Position numbers and translations under genes: made by a program
Shown: positions 36,167-44,579 of the stretch, in pieces
Layout: each line of letters begins with the position of its first letter
Numbering within the stretch: the first letter of the stretch is position 1
Notes under the pieces: model-generated
Told to the model about the DNA's origin: nothing
Database searches by the model: none
What the model saw: only the letters and a program-made list of their open reading frames with translations
Source of the DNA: Glycocaulis albus
GTDB lineage: Bacteria; Pseudomonadota; Alphaproteobacteria; Caulobacterales; Maricaulaceae
Assembly (NCBI RefSeq): GCF_014639075.1
Contig: NZ_BMFS01000006.1
Span: 124,001-188,000, forward strand
Direction: 5' to 3'
Length of the DNA: 64,000 nt

Positions 36167-36622
36167 ATGCGCGGCGGAGCGGTTCTCGAAACACTGGTTG
36201 GCGTGATCGTGCTGGTTGTCGCGGTGGTTTTCCTCGTGTTCGCACAAGGGCGTCTGGATTCTGACCCGTCTTCGGGCGGGTATGAGGTCAATGCACGCTT
36301 CTCCGAAATCGGTGCACTGACACGCGGCGCCGAAGTGCGCGTATCCGGCGTGCCGGTTGGCTCGGTGACGGCGATTGATCTCGACACGCAGACCTATTTT
36401 GCGCAAGTCACCTTGCGCCTGCGCCGCGATGTGATGCTGCCGTCTGATTCCACCGCCAAGATCACGGCCTCCGGCCTGCTGGGCGGGGCCTATGTGGAGA
36501 TCGAGGCGGGCGGCGACGAGGAGATGATCGCCGAGGGCGGGGAGATCATGTTCACGCAAGGCGCGGTCGATCTGTTCGAGCTGATCGGCGGTTTCGTGTC
36601 CGGCGGCGGTGGCGGCAACTAG
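36167..36622 (+). CDS. mlaD: MlaD-family substrate-binding protein (Mce domain)
   Basis: 151 residues: one N-terminal membrane anchor ('TLVGVIVLVVAVVFLVFA') and an Mce/MlaD domain ('YEVNARFSEIGALTRGAEVRVSGVPVGSVTAI', 'AKITASGLLGGAYVEIEAGG'). It would be the periplasmic lipid-binding part of an Mla-type ABC system for outer membrane lipid asymmetry. The ATPase and permease genes are not adjacent, as in many alphaproteobacteria. Seven bases follow the NDUFA12 gene. Confidence 0.88.
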   Translation: MRGGAVLETLVGVIVLVVAVVFLVFAQGRLDSDPSSGGYEVNARFSEIGALTRGAEVRVSGVPVGSVTAIDLDTQTYFAQVTLRLRRDVMLPSDSTAKITASGLLGGAYVEIEAGGDEEMIAEGGEIMFTQGAVDLFELIGGFVSGGGGGN

Positions 36623-36700
36623 GGCGCTGCCGGCCCTGGAAAATCGCCCTTGTGCTGCCGCATTGCGCTGGTGAGTATGGGGCGAGGGAGTATTTCACCG

Positions 36701-37219
36701 ATGACATTGCTGACCCGCCTTTTGCCCGTCTGCGCATTTGCAGTCGCCAGCCTGATCCTCGCTTCTGCCGCCTTCGCCCAGGAGGGTGACGAGCCCGGCT
36801 CGTTCGAGGACTGGGAAGAGGGTGTCGAAGAGCCCCAGACCGCCGAGCCGCTGGTCCAGCAGGAGCAGCAGCGGCGCACGCAGCGGCCCGGAGAGCTCAG
36901 CTCGCGTCCCGGCACGATTGCGGTGCTGCGCGGGCTCGACAAGGTGACGGCGCGCACGCGCGATTTCGAGGTCAATGTCGGCGATACCTACACGTTCGGC
37001 GCGCTGGACATCACCGTGCGCTATTGCCGCCGCCGCCCGCCCGAGGAGCCGCCGGAAGTCTTCGTCTTCATGGAAATCGATGACCAGCGCACGGACGGGT
37101 TCGGCGCGGGCGATGAGGGCGAGCGCCTGTTTTCGGGGTGGATGTTTGCTTCCAACCCCGCGCTCAACGCCCTCGATCATCCGGTCTATGATGTCTGGGT
37201 GATTGACTGCAGGAGCTGA
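36701..37219 (+). CDS. DUF2155 exported protein
   Basis: 172 residues. A Sec signal peptide precedes a low-complexity Glu/Gln stretch and then the DUF2155 domain: '[20 protein letters not shown]', '[19 protein letters not shown]' and '[27 protein letters not shown]'. Periplasmic, function unknown. Start 36701 gives a proper signal peptide. The 3' end overlaps the convergent aat gene by 34 bases. Confidence 0.9.
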   Translation: MTLLTRLLPVCAFAVASLILASAAFAQEGDEPGSFEDWEEGVEEPQTAEPLVQQEQQRRTQRPGELSSRPGTIAVLRGLDKVTARTRDFEVNVGDTYTFGALDITVRYCRRRPPEEPPEVFVFMEIDDQRTDGFGAGDEGERLFSGWMFASNPALNALDHPVYDVWVIDCRS

Positions 37220-37836
37220 CGTCCGCTCAGCCCTTCGGGCATCGCAAAGAACCGGCCGTCTTCCTTCAGCGCGGCGCGCAAGAGCCGGTGATAGGCATTG
37301 CGGGTGATCGTCTGTGCGCCAAAGCGCTGCAGATGATCGGTAATGAACTGGGTATCCAGCAGGGTGTAGCCGCCCGTTTTCAGCCGCGCGACGAGGTGGA
37401 CAAGCGCCACCTTTGACGCATCGGTCTGCCGCGAGAACATGCTCTCGCCAAAGAAGGCACCGCCCAGGCTGACGCCGTAAAGACCGCCTACCAGCTCGCC
37501 CTCATGCCAGCACTCCAGCGAATGGGCATGGCCGCGCTCGTGCAGCTCGCCATAGAGATTGCGGATCGGATCATTGATCCAGGTGTTTTCCCGGCCCCGT
37601 GCCGGCGCGGCGCAATGGTCGACCACTATCGGAAAACACCGGTTCACGGTGACGTGGAAACGGTCCTTGCGTACCGTTTTGGCCAGGCTGCGCGGGATAT
37701 GAAACTGGTCCAGTGCAATGACGCCGCGCTCGTCAGGATCGAGCAGGAAGACGCGCGGATCGTCCCGGTCTTCGGCCATCGGGAAGACGCCGCGCGCATA
37801 GCATTCCAGCAGCTCTTTGGCGCCGAAGCCTCGCAA
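37186..37836 (-). CDS. aat: leucyl/phenylalanyl-tRNA-protein transferase
   Basis: Adds Leu or Phe to proteins with N-terminal Arg or Lys and so marks them for ClpS/ClpAP. 216 residues with '[21 protein letters not shown]', '[25 protein letters not shown]' and '[16 protein letters not shown]'. The start appears to be a TTG (37836), needed to keep the conserved 'YARGVFPM'. It lies three bases after accC on the same strand, an operon common in this class. Confidence 0.95.
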   Translation of the reverse strand: MRGFGAKELLECYARGVFPMAEDRDDPRVFLLDPDERGVIALDQFHIPRSLAKTVRKDRFHVTVNRCFPIVVDHCAAPARGRENTWINDPIRNLYGELHERGHAHSLECWHEGELVGGLYGVSLGGAFFGESMFSRQTDASKVALVHLVARLKTGGYTLLDTQFITDHLQRFGAQTITRNAYHRLLRAALKEDGRFFAMPEGLSGRQLLQSITQTS

Positions 37837-37839
37837 GGC

Positions 37840-39192
37840 TCAAGCCTTCGCGTTGCGCTCGGCCAGCCAGCTTTCGAGCCAGCGGATATGATAATCACCG
37901 CTGATGAAGTCCGGTTCTTCCAGCAGATCGAGATGGAGCGGGATGGTGGTTTCGATGCCGCCGATGACCATTTCCTTGAGTGCCCGTTTCAACCGCATGA
38001 TCGCCTCATGCCGGTCGCGCCCATGCACGATCAGCTTGCCGATCAGGCTGTCATAATAGGGCGGGATGGAATAGCCGGCATACAGACCGGAATCGAGGCG
38101 CACGCCGGGACCGCCGGGGGCATGGAATTCCGTTACCTTCCCCGGCGAAGGCGTAAAGGTGTACGGGTTTTCCGCATTGATACGGCATTCGATAGACCAG
38201 CCATTGACCTTGATGTCGTCCTGACTGAGTTCCAGCTTCTCGCCCGCGGCCACACGGATCTGCTCGCGCACCAGATCGATGCCGGTGATGAGCTCGGTAA
38301 CGGGGTGCTCCACCTGCAGGCGGGTATTCATCTCGATGAAGAAGAACTCGCCATTCTCGTAGAGGAATTCCACCGTGCCGGCGCCGCGATAGCCGATCGT
38401 GGAGACGGCTTTGCGTACGATCTCGCCGATGCGTGAGCGCTCTTCAGGGGTGAGGGCCACCGAAGGGGCTTCCTCAAGGATTTTCTGGTGGCGGCGCTGC
38501 AGCGAGCAGTCCCGCTCGGCCAGATGCAGCACATTGCCGTGCTCATCGGCCATCACCTGGATCTCGATATGGCGCGGCTTGCCGAGATAGCGCTCGATAT
38601 AGACCGCGCCATCGCCAAAGGCGGCCTGTGCCTCGGTGGAGGCGGTCTGCAGCGCGCTTTCCAGCTTGTCTTCGGTCTCGGCCACCTTCATGCCGCGCCC
38701 GCCGCCACCGGCAGCTGCCTTGATGAGGACCGGGAAGCCGACTTCCTTGGCGACTTTGCGCGCTTCTGCCATGTCGGAGATCGCGCCGGCCGAGCCGGGG
38801 ACGACAGGGATTCCCGCCTCGACCGCGGCTTTCTTGGCGGTGATCTTGTCGCCCATCAGGCGGATGGTTTCAGGCCGAGGCCCGATAAAGGTCAGGCCAT
38901 GAGCCTCCACGATCTCGGCAAAGCGGGCGTTTTCCGACAGGAAGCCGTAGCCGGGGTGGATGGCCTGCGCGCCGGTGATCTCGGCGGCGGCGATGATGGC
39001 CGGAATATGCAGATAGGAGCGCGCCGCCGGGGGCGGGCCCAGGCACACGCTCTCATCAGCCAGCTTGACGTGCATGGCTTCTGAATCGGCCTCGGAATGG
39101 ACCGCCACGGTGCGGATGCCCATTTCCTGGCAGGCCCGGTGCACGCGCAGGGCGATCTCGCCCCGGTTCGCGATCAGGATTTTCTCAAACAT
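37840..39192 (-). CDS. accC: biotin carboxylase subunit of acetyl-CoA carboxylase
   Basis: 450 residues: '[24 protein letters not shown]', the ATP-grasp loop '[13 protein letters not shown]', '[17 protein letters not shown]', and '[26 protein letters not shown]'. It carboxylates the biotin on AccB using ATP and bicarbonate. Starts 10 bases after accB. The upstream in-frame codons have no family residues. Confidence 0.97.
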   Translation of the reverse strand: MFEKILIANRGEIALRVHRACQEMGIRTVAVHSEADSEAMHVKLADESVCLGPPPAARSYLHIPAIIAAAEITGAQAIHPGYGFLSENARFAEIVEAHGLTFIGPRPETIRLMGDKITAKKAAVEAGIPVVPGSAGAISDMAEARKVAKEVGFPVLIKAAAGGGGRGMKVAETEDKLESALQTASTEAQAAFGDGAVYIERYLGKPRHIEIQVMADEHGNVLHLAERDCSLQRRHQKILEEAPSVALTPEERSRIGEIVRKAVSTIGYRGAGTVEFLYENGEFFFIEMNTRLQVEHPVTELITGIDLVREQIRVAAGEKLELSQDDIKVNGWSIECRINAENPYTFTPSPGKVTEFHAPGGPGVRLDSGLYAGYSIPPYYDSLIGKLIVHGRDRHEAIMRLKRALKEMVIGGIETTIPLHLDLLEEPDFISGDYHIRWLESWLAERNAKA

Positions 39193-39202
39193 GGGCCCGC
39201 TC

Positions 39203-39694
39203 CTAGATAAGTGTGAAGAGCGGCTCGCCGTATTCGACAGGCTGGGCATCGCTGACCAGCAATTCACCGATCTTGCCCGAGCGTGGCGCGGTGATCGGGT
39301 TGAAGGTCTTCATCGCCTCGATCAGCAGGATGGTGTCGCCTTCCTTCACGCTCTGGCCGGGTTTGACGAAATTGTCGGCATCCGGGTTGGGGCGCAGATA
39401 GACCGTGCCGACCATGGGCGAGTTCACGGCGTTGGCGGCCTTGGCTGCTGCCGGGGCCGGATCGGCAGAGGGAGCAGCTGCCACAGGCGCGGGCGGAGCA
39501 GCAGGTGCAGCGGCTGTGGCCGGTGCCATCGGCGCGGCCTGCGTGTAGACCGGCGCCGGCAGTTCGCGCGCGACGCGGATATGCAGCTCTCCTTGCGCGA
39601 CCTCGATCTCGGTCAGCTCGGTGTCATTGAGAATGTCCGCGAGCTGGCGGATGAGTTTCGGGTCGATACCGGGTTTGGAGGGCGTGGAAGCCAT
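39203..39694 (-). CDS. accB: biotin carboxyl carrier protein
   Basis: 163 residues: an N-terminal helical part, an Ala/Pro-rich linker (about residues 50-90), and the biotinyl domain with the modified lysine in '[12 protein letters not shown]'. The carrier for AccC and the carboxyltransferase of fatty acid synthesis. Eleven bases downstream of aroQ. Confidence 0.97.
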   Translation of the reverse strand: MASTPSKPGIDPKLIRQLADILNDTELTEIEVAQGELHIRVARELPAPVYTQAAPMAPATAAAPAAPPAPVAAAPSADPAPAAAKAANAVNSPMVGTVYLRPNPDADNFVKPGQSVKEGDTILLIEAMKTFNPITAPRSGKIGELLVSDAQPVEYGEPLFTLI

Positions 39695-39705
39695 GTCGGG
39701 AACCT

Positions 39706-40167
39706 TTATGCTTTTGTCTTTGGGCCGGACGCGGCGATCAGCGCGTGGGCGGCCTCTATGCCAAGGATGTAGCTGCGGGCGCCGAACCCGCTGATTGTGC
39801 CGGAAACGGCGCTGGAAACATAGGAGTGATGGCGGAACGCCTCGCGTGCAGCCGGTTGGGACAGATGTATCTCTATGGCCGGAATGGGGATCGCCTTCAA
39901 GGCGTCGTGCAGCGCAATAGATGTATGGCCATAGCCTGCAGGGTTGATGATTAGGGCGGAGGCCTCGCGTCCGGCCTCCTGCACGGCATCGATCAGCACG
40001 CCCTCATGATTGGTCTGGCGAAAATCGATGGTGTGTCCGAGCATGTGGGCATGCTCTGCGCATGCCGCCTCGATATCGGACAGCGTGGCATAGCCATATA
40101 TATCCGGCTCGCGTGTGCCGAGCAGGTTGAGATTGGGCCCGTTCAGGATGAAAAGCGGCCTTGCCAC
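39706..40167 (-). CDS. aroQ: type II 3-dehydroquinate dehydratase
   Basis: 153 residues with '[22 protein letters not shown]' (catalytic Tyr region), '[18 protein letters not shown]' and '[23 protein letters not shown]'. Converts dehydroquinate to dehydroshikimate in aromatic amino acid synthesis. First gene of aroQ-accB-accC-aat. Confidence 0.96.
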   Translation of the reverse strand: MARPLFILNGPNLNLLGTREPDIYGYATLSDIEAACAEHAHMLGHTIDFRQTNHEGVLIDAVQEAGREASALIINPAGYGHTSIALHDALKAIPIPAIEIHLSQPAAREAFRHHSYVSSAVSGTISGFGARSYILGIEAAHALIAASGPKTKA

Positions 40168-40306
40168 CTGTACACTGTCCCCCGGCTGGTCCGTGCTTGT
40201 GCGCCGGGGCGGTGCAAAACCCGGACCGCGGCGCCATATGTCGTTTCTACGACGCCTCGCGCCGTATAAACAAGGACCACCGGCATTTTAAGGGAAACGG
40301 GACGCC

Positions 40307-40543
40307 ATGACGAAGACCGCCAGCGCCGCCACTGATACCGCCATTCGCGTAACGCTGAATGGTGAGGCGCGCGACCTGCCCGCTGGCCTGTCGCTGTCGG
40401 CCATGCTGAGCCATCTGGGGCTGGATCCGCGCAAAGTGGCCGTGGAGCGCAATCTGGAGATCGCGCCGCGCTCTGCCTATGACGAGATCGCGATTGCCGA
40501 TGGCGACCGGCTGGAAATCGTCCAGTTTGTGGGGGGCGGGTAG
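40307..40543 (+). CDS. thiS: sulphur carrier protein ThiS
   Basis: 78 residues with a ubiquitin-like fold and the required C-terminal Gly-Gly ('RLEIVQFVGGG'). After adenylation and thiocarboxylation it donates sulphur to thiazole formation by ThiG, encoded 270 bases further. A small membrane gene on the other strand lies between. The N-terminal about 12 residues exceed the usual length; an internal start is possible. Confidence 0.93.
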   Translation: MTKTASAATDTAIRVTLNGEARDLPAGLSLSAMLSHLGLDPRKVAVERNLEIAPRSAYDEIAIADGDRLEIVQFVGGG

Positions 40544-40547
40544 GGCG

Positions 40548-40733
40548 CTAACCCTTCTTTTTCCCCACGGCGCCCAGCACCACAATCATGGTGAAGCAGA
40601 TCAGCCCGCCAATCATCAGCGGCAGGCTGTCTTCAAATGGCGTGCCTGTGAACGTGCGGTAAGCCGCATAGCCCCAGTTCAGAAGTCCGACGATGGCCAG
40701 AACGATGCTGGCGCCTTTCATGGCAGGATGCAT
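40548..40733 (-). CDS. small two-span membrane protein
   Basis: 61 residues with two hydrophobic segments ('GASIVLAIVGLLNWGYAAY' and 'LMIGGLICFTMIVVLGAVG') and a lysine-rich end. The 'GLLNWG' motif recalls DUF378-type proteins, but I cannot confirm it. GGGGAGA lies about seven bases before the ATG, supporting translation. It sits on the opposite strand between thiS and thiG, an unusual interruption. Confidence 0.65.
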   Translation of the reverse strand: MHPAMKGASIVLAIVGLLNWGYAAYRTFTGTPFEDSLPLMIGGLICFTMIVVLGAVGKKKG

Positions 40734-40816
40734 GGTGTGTCTCCCCGTTCCCCGTTGACACTGGCCCCTTCAACAGGGGCGTGACGAGAGGATAGGCGCG
40801 CGTTACAACGCCGTCC

Positions 40817-41629
40817 ATGACCGAAAAATCCTCCCCCGACACCGCTCCCGCCCTGCCTGAAGACCGCCCCTTCACGGTGGCCGGGCGTACGTTCCAGTCG
40901 CGCCTCATCATCGGCACGGGCAAGTATAAGAGCTACGCCCAGAACGCCGAGGCGCTCAAAGCCTCCGGCGCCGAGATCATCACGGTCGCGCTGCGCCGGG
41001 TCAATTTGTCCGATCCCAGCCAGCCCATGCTGGTTGATCATATCGACCCGAAGAAGGTCACTTTCCTGCCCAACACGGCCGGGTGCTTTACCGGCGAGGA
41101 CGCCGTGCGCACGCTGCGCCTGGCGCGCGAGGCCGGCGGCTGGAATCTGGTGAAACTGGAAGTCCTGTCAGACCCCAAGCATCTCTACCCGGATATGGAG
41201 GAGACGCTGCGCGCCACGCAGATGCTCATCAAGGACGGGTTTGATGTGATGGTCTACTGCTCTGATGACCCTGTATACGCCCGCAAGCTGGAAGACGCCG
41301 GGGCGTGCGCGATCATGCCGCTGGGCGCGCCCATCGGCTCGGGGCTCGGCATCCAGAACCCGGTCAATATCCGCCTCATAATCGAAGCGGCCAAGGTGCC
41401 GGTCATTGTCGATGCGGGCGTCGGCACGGCGTCGGATGCCGCCATCGCCATGGAGCTGGGCTGTGACGGCGTGCTGATGAATACTGCCATTGCCGAAGCC
41501 AAAGACCCGGTGCGCATGGCCAGCGCCATGAAGCACGCCGTTATCGCAGGGCGCGAAGCCTATCTGGCGGGCCGCATGGCGAAAAAGCGCTATGCCGACC
41601 CGTCCAGCCCGCTGGCGGGGCTGATTTAG
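40817..41629 (+). CDS. thiG: thiazole synthase
   Basis: 270 residues, a TIM barrel that builds the thiazole phosphate of thiamine. '[22 protein letters not shown]', '[23 protein letters not shown]', '[16 protein letters not shown]' and '[30 protein letters not shown]' are all standard. thiO, thiE and thiF-like genes are not in the window. Confidence 0.96.
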   Translation: MTEKSSPDTAPALPEDRPFTVAGRTFQSRLIIGTGKYKSYAQNAEALKASGAEIITVALRRVNLSDPSQPMLVDHIDPKKVTFLPNTAGCFTGEDAVRTLRLAREAGGWNLVKLEVLSDPKHLYPDMEETLRATQMLIKDGFDVMVYCSDDPVYARKLEDAGACAIMPLGAPIGSGLGIQNPVNIRLIIEAAKVPVIVDAGVGTASDAAIAMELGCDGVLMNTAIAEAKDPVRMASAMKHAVIAGREAYLAGRMAKKRYADPSSPLAGLI

Positions 41630-41657
41630 GCTTTCTCATATATCCGTCCATTTATTC

Positions 41658-41746
41658 GTCATTCCCGCGCAGGCGGGAATCCAGACGATCATGAAGCTCT
41701 GCCCTTAGCCAGTTGGCTCTGGGTTCCCGCCTGCGCGGGAACGACG
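41658..41746. repeat. TTCCCGCGCAGGCGGGAA-type inverted repeat
   Basis: Arms TTCCCGCGCAGGCGGGAATCCAGA and CTGGGTTCCCGCCTGCGCGGGAACGACG are reverse complements in most positions, with about 35 bases between. A fourth palindrome family, lying between thiG and the VOC gene. Confidence 0.85.
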
Positions 41747-41764
41747 AAGGGAGAGACACTCCCC

Positions 41765-41793
41765 TTGACATGTTCTGTTAATGTTCCGATTGT
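41765..41793 (+). promoter_or_regulatory. candidate promoter of the VOC protein gene
   Basis: TTGACA (perfect -35) is followed after 17 bases by GATTGT, a weak -10. TGTTC occurs three times in 41771-41796, and TGTTC...GAACA forms a dyad at about 41791-41810, which could be an operator. The start codon follows 31 bases later with AAGGA before it. Confidence 0.4.
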
Positions 41794-41823
41794 TCCGGAA
41801 TATCTGAACAAGGATCCCCGCCC

Positions 41824-42243
41824 ATGATGGAAGCGCGCCTGTCCCTCGTCACGCTGGGCGTGGCGGACCTTGCCCGGTCGAAGGCCTTCTACGAAGCGAT
41901 GGGGTTCAAAATCGCCTTCGCGAACGATCAGATCGTCTTTCTGCCGATGGGCGGGCTGGTGCTGGCCCTGTTCGGCCAGCGCGATCTTGATGCCGACATG
42001 GCACGCGAGAATGCCGGGCATGGCCATATCGCGCTCGCCCACAACACCCGCAGCGAGGCCGAGGTGGACGCGATCATCGATCACGCCGTGGCCAGCGGCG
42101 GCAGCCTTCTCAAGGCCGCGCACAAGGCCGATTCGGGCGGGTATTCAGGCTATTTCGCGGACCCGGACGGCCACGCCTGGGAGATTGCCTTCAATCCCCA
42201 CTGGACGATAGATGCCGAAGGGCGGATCAATATGGGTTCCTGA
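41824..42243 (+). CDS. VOC superfamily (glyoxalase-like) protein
   Basis: 139 residues with the vicinal oxygen chelate pattern: 'RLSLVTLGVADLARSKAFYEAMG' then 'GYSGYFADPDGHAWEIAFNPHW'. Related to proteins tagged glyoxalase/bleomycin resistance; metal ligands and substrate are not clear. A second in-frame ATG follows the first. Expression appears to start from a promoter just upstream. Confidence 0.85.
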   Translation: MMEARLSLVTLGVADLARSKAFYEAMGFKIAFANDQIVFLPMGGLVLALFGQRDLDADMARENAGHGHIALAHNTRSEAEVDAIIDHAVASGGSLLKAAHKADSGGYSGYFADPDGHAWEIAFNPHWTIDAEGRINMGS

Positions 42244-42280
42244 CGGCGCGTCCCGCTCCGCCAGTGGCCATGTGTGCGCG

Positions 42281-43015
42281 CTAGCCTTCCAGCGCCGCAG
42301 CCACGATCCGGTTGAGACGGCCGATATCGGCGCCGGGAATGACTTCGTCCCCGATCACGAAAAAGGGCGTGCCGCTGACCCCTACCGAGCGCGCAAGCTG
42401 GTAGACATTGTCGAGATGTTCCTCGATCTCCGGTGCGGCCATTGCCGCGCGCAGAGCCTGTGTTTCAATCCCGTGATCCGCGGCGATCTGGTTGATCCGC
42501 TCAGGCGTCATCGGGTTTCCTGCCTGCATTAGTGAGTCATGAAAGGCGGGATAGGTTTCAGGCGCGATATTCCATACTGCCAGTGCCGCGCGGGCGGCTT
42601 CCTCGGAGGTTTCACCCAGCAGGGGCAATTCCTTGTAGATGACGCGAATACGGCCTTCATGCCGCTCCATGACGTCCGCCATCCAGTCATTCGCCTGGCG
42701 GCAGTAGGGACAACGATAATCGAAGAACTCGACAATCGTCAGCTCTGCGTCGGCGGGCCCGATGACCGGATCTTGCGCATCCTGAAAAAGCGCATCGCGG
42801 TATTGGATGGCGCCGGCGGCGAGCTGGGCCTGTTCACGCGAACGCGCACGGCGCTGGAGTTCGACCAGCGCCTCCTCGATTACCTCCGGGTTTTCCACGA
42901 TATAGCGGTGGACAATCGCCTCGATCGCGGCGGTGTCAGGTTCCTCTGCATCACCATTGGCTGGCGAGCAGGCGGCCATGAGGCAGGCGGCCAGAAGGCC
43001 GGTCAGAAAGCGCAT
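42281..43015 (-). CDS. DsbA-family thiol:disulfide lipoprotein
   Basis: 244 residues. The start gives a lipoprotein signal (MRFLTGLLAACLMAAC) with AAGGA before the ATG. The thioredoxin-like domain shows the redox motif 'RCPYC' and the cis-Pro region 'SVGVSGTPFFVIGDEVIPG'. It resembles the Com1/BdbD-like DsbA group, which oxidise or isomerise periplasmic disulfides. It is 17 bases downstream of the M48 protease gene and likely co-transcribed. Confidence 0.9.
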   Translation of the reverse strand: MRFLTGLLAACLMAACSPANGDAEEPDTAAIEAIVHRYIVENPEVIEEALVELQRRARSREQAQLAAGAIQYRDALFQDAQDPVIGPADAELTIVEFFDYRCPYCRQANDWMADVMERHEGRIRVIYKELPLLGETSEEAARAALAVWNIAPETYPAFHDSLMQAGNPMTPERINQIAADHGIETQALRAAMAAPEIEEHLDNVYQLARSVGVSGTPFFVIGDEVIPGADIGRLNRIVAAALEG

Positions 43016-43032
43016 CTCGTTTTCCTTGGAGG

Positions 43033-44463
43033 TCAGTAAGGTACCGGGCTTGCCAGTGGCTGGCGCCGTTCGCGTTCGGCCCTGTTCCACTCGCGGATTT
43101 CCTGGGGTGTCGGTTCGGCGACGGCAATCAGCTCGCTGGCACGCACCCATGCCGGTGTACCGCCTTCGAGCTCGTCGCGGGCACGGCTGGCAAACACGAA
43201 AGCCTGCATGTTGTTGCCGGAAGCAAAATAGCGCTCTGCTGTCGCGAGCTGGGCCATGGCGGTTTCGCCGCGCGCCTCATGTGCGAGCGCCAGCTGGAAC
43301 CATGCCCAGCTATTCTCGTTTTCGCGCGCGAGTGCGAAGCGCAGATGGGAGATGGCCTCGTCCAGCGCTTCGTCCTCATTCGTCCCGATAAGGGAAGCGG
43401 CAAGGTTCACGCGCAGAAGCGGCGCATCGGGCATCAGCTCCACTGACCGGCGGTGCGGGGCGACGGAATCGTCGATGCGCCCGCTTTCATAGAGCATCTG
43501 TCCTTCCAGCTCGTGGAAAAACGGATTCTCCGGCTCCATCTCGATCAGCTCCGCCAGCCGCTCGCGGGCCTGTTCCAGACGCCCTTGCCGGAAATAGGCG
43601 ACCGCGCGGGCATAGCGCGCTTCGATACTGGTATTGCTTTCAGGATAGCGCTGGAAGACCTGGGCGGGTGCCACCGTGAAGCCGATGATCTTGGCCTGAA
43701 TCCGGCGCAGTTCGGCGATCTCCTCCGGGCTGTCTTCCACGTCCCGGTAGGGCGAGGCTTCCACCCGGCGCCGCATGGCATCGATGCGCTGGGAGGACAA
43801 AGGGTGGGAGCGGAAATACTCGTACCGCCGCGCCTCGCTCATGACTTCCTGATAGCGGAAGCGCTCGAACGTGGTCACCAGGCCGCGCGGGGACTGGCCG
43901 GTCCGCTCCAGAAAGGTGATGGCTGCCTGATCCGCAGCGGCTTCCTGCGTGCGGGTATAGCGCAACATGTCGAGGGTCGCGAATTGCGGCGCGGAGGCCA
44001 TGATAGCGGCTCCGCCTGCACCGGCGCCGGCCATGGCCGCAACGATACCCAGCCCCAGCGTCGCAATCATGGTGGCCATGGCGCCGCGCGTGCCATCACC
44101 AAAACGCACCAGGTGCGCACCCTCGATATGCGCGAGTTCGTGGGCCATGACGGCCTTGATCTCGTTGGGCGTCTCGGCAATCACGATCGTGCCGGTATGC
44201 ATGAACACGTTCTGACCGCGCGTCACGAAGGCGTTGAACTCGTTATGTCCGATCAGATAAAGCCCCACCGAATCGCGGTTGAGGCCGGCCGCCTCGAGCA
44301 GCGGATCGGTATACGCCTGCATGACCGCTTCGATCTCGGTATCGCGGATCAGGCTGACACCCTGGGCCTGGGCGGGCGCGGCCGGTAGCACGGCCATCGC
44401 CGCACTGGCGGCGAACGCGGTGGCCGAAGCACAGCATTTTCTCAGGCGGGCAATAATCGTCAT
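43033..44463 (-). CDS. M48 family periplasmic metalloprotease with TPR repeats (BepA-like)
   Basis: 476 residues: signal peptide ending near 'PAAPAQAQG', then the M48 domain with zinc motif 'VMAHELAHIEGAHL' and 'ADQAAITFLERTGQ', then TPR-like helices ('EQARERLAELIEMEPENPFFHE'). BepA/YfgC-type proteases watch outer-membrane protein assembly. Start at ATG 44463 is supported by GGAGG ten bases upstream. Co-located with a DsbA-like lipoprotein, which fits a shared envelope quality-control role. Confidence 0.92.
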   Translation of the reverse strand: MTIIARLRKCCASATAFAASAAMAVLPAAPAQAQGVSLIRDTEIEAVMQAYTDPLLEAAGLNRDSVGLYLIGHNEFNAFVTRGQNVFMHTGTIVIAETPNEIKAVMAHELAHIEGAHLVRFGDGTRGAMATMIATLGLGIVAAMAGAGAGGAAIMASAPQFATLDMLRYTRTQEAAADQAAITFLERTGQSPRGLVTTFERFRYQEVMSEARRYEYFRSHPLSSQRIDAMRRRVEASPYRDVEDSPEEIAELRRIQAKIIGFTVAPAQVFQRYPESNTSIEARYARAVAYFRQGRLEQARERLAELIEMEPENPFFHELEGQMLYESGRIDDSVAPHRRSVELMPDAPLLRVNLAASLIGTNEDEALDEAISHLRFALARENENSWAWFQLALAHEARGETAMAQLATAERYFASGNNMQAFVFASRARDELEGGTPAWVRASELIAVAEPTPQEIREWNRAERERRQPLASPVPY

Positions 44464-44579
44464 GGAGAGAAGGCCTCCGATCCTGCTTCCACCCCTGCTT
44501 GATACCAAACGATAGCCTTTTCATGGCAGAAGTGCAGCCCGTCAGTGCAATTGGACTGGCGGGCCGCACACTGCACGTA

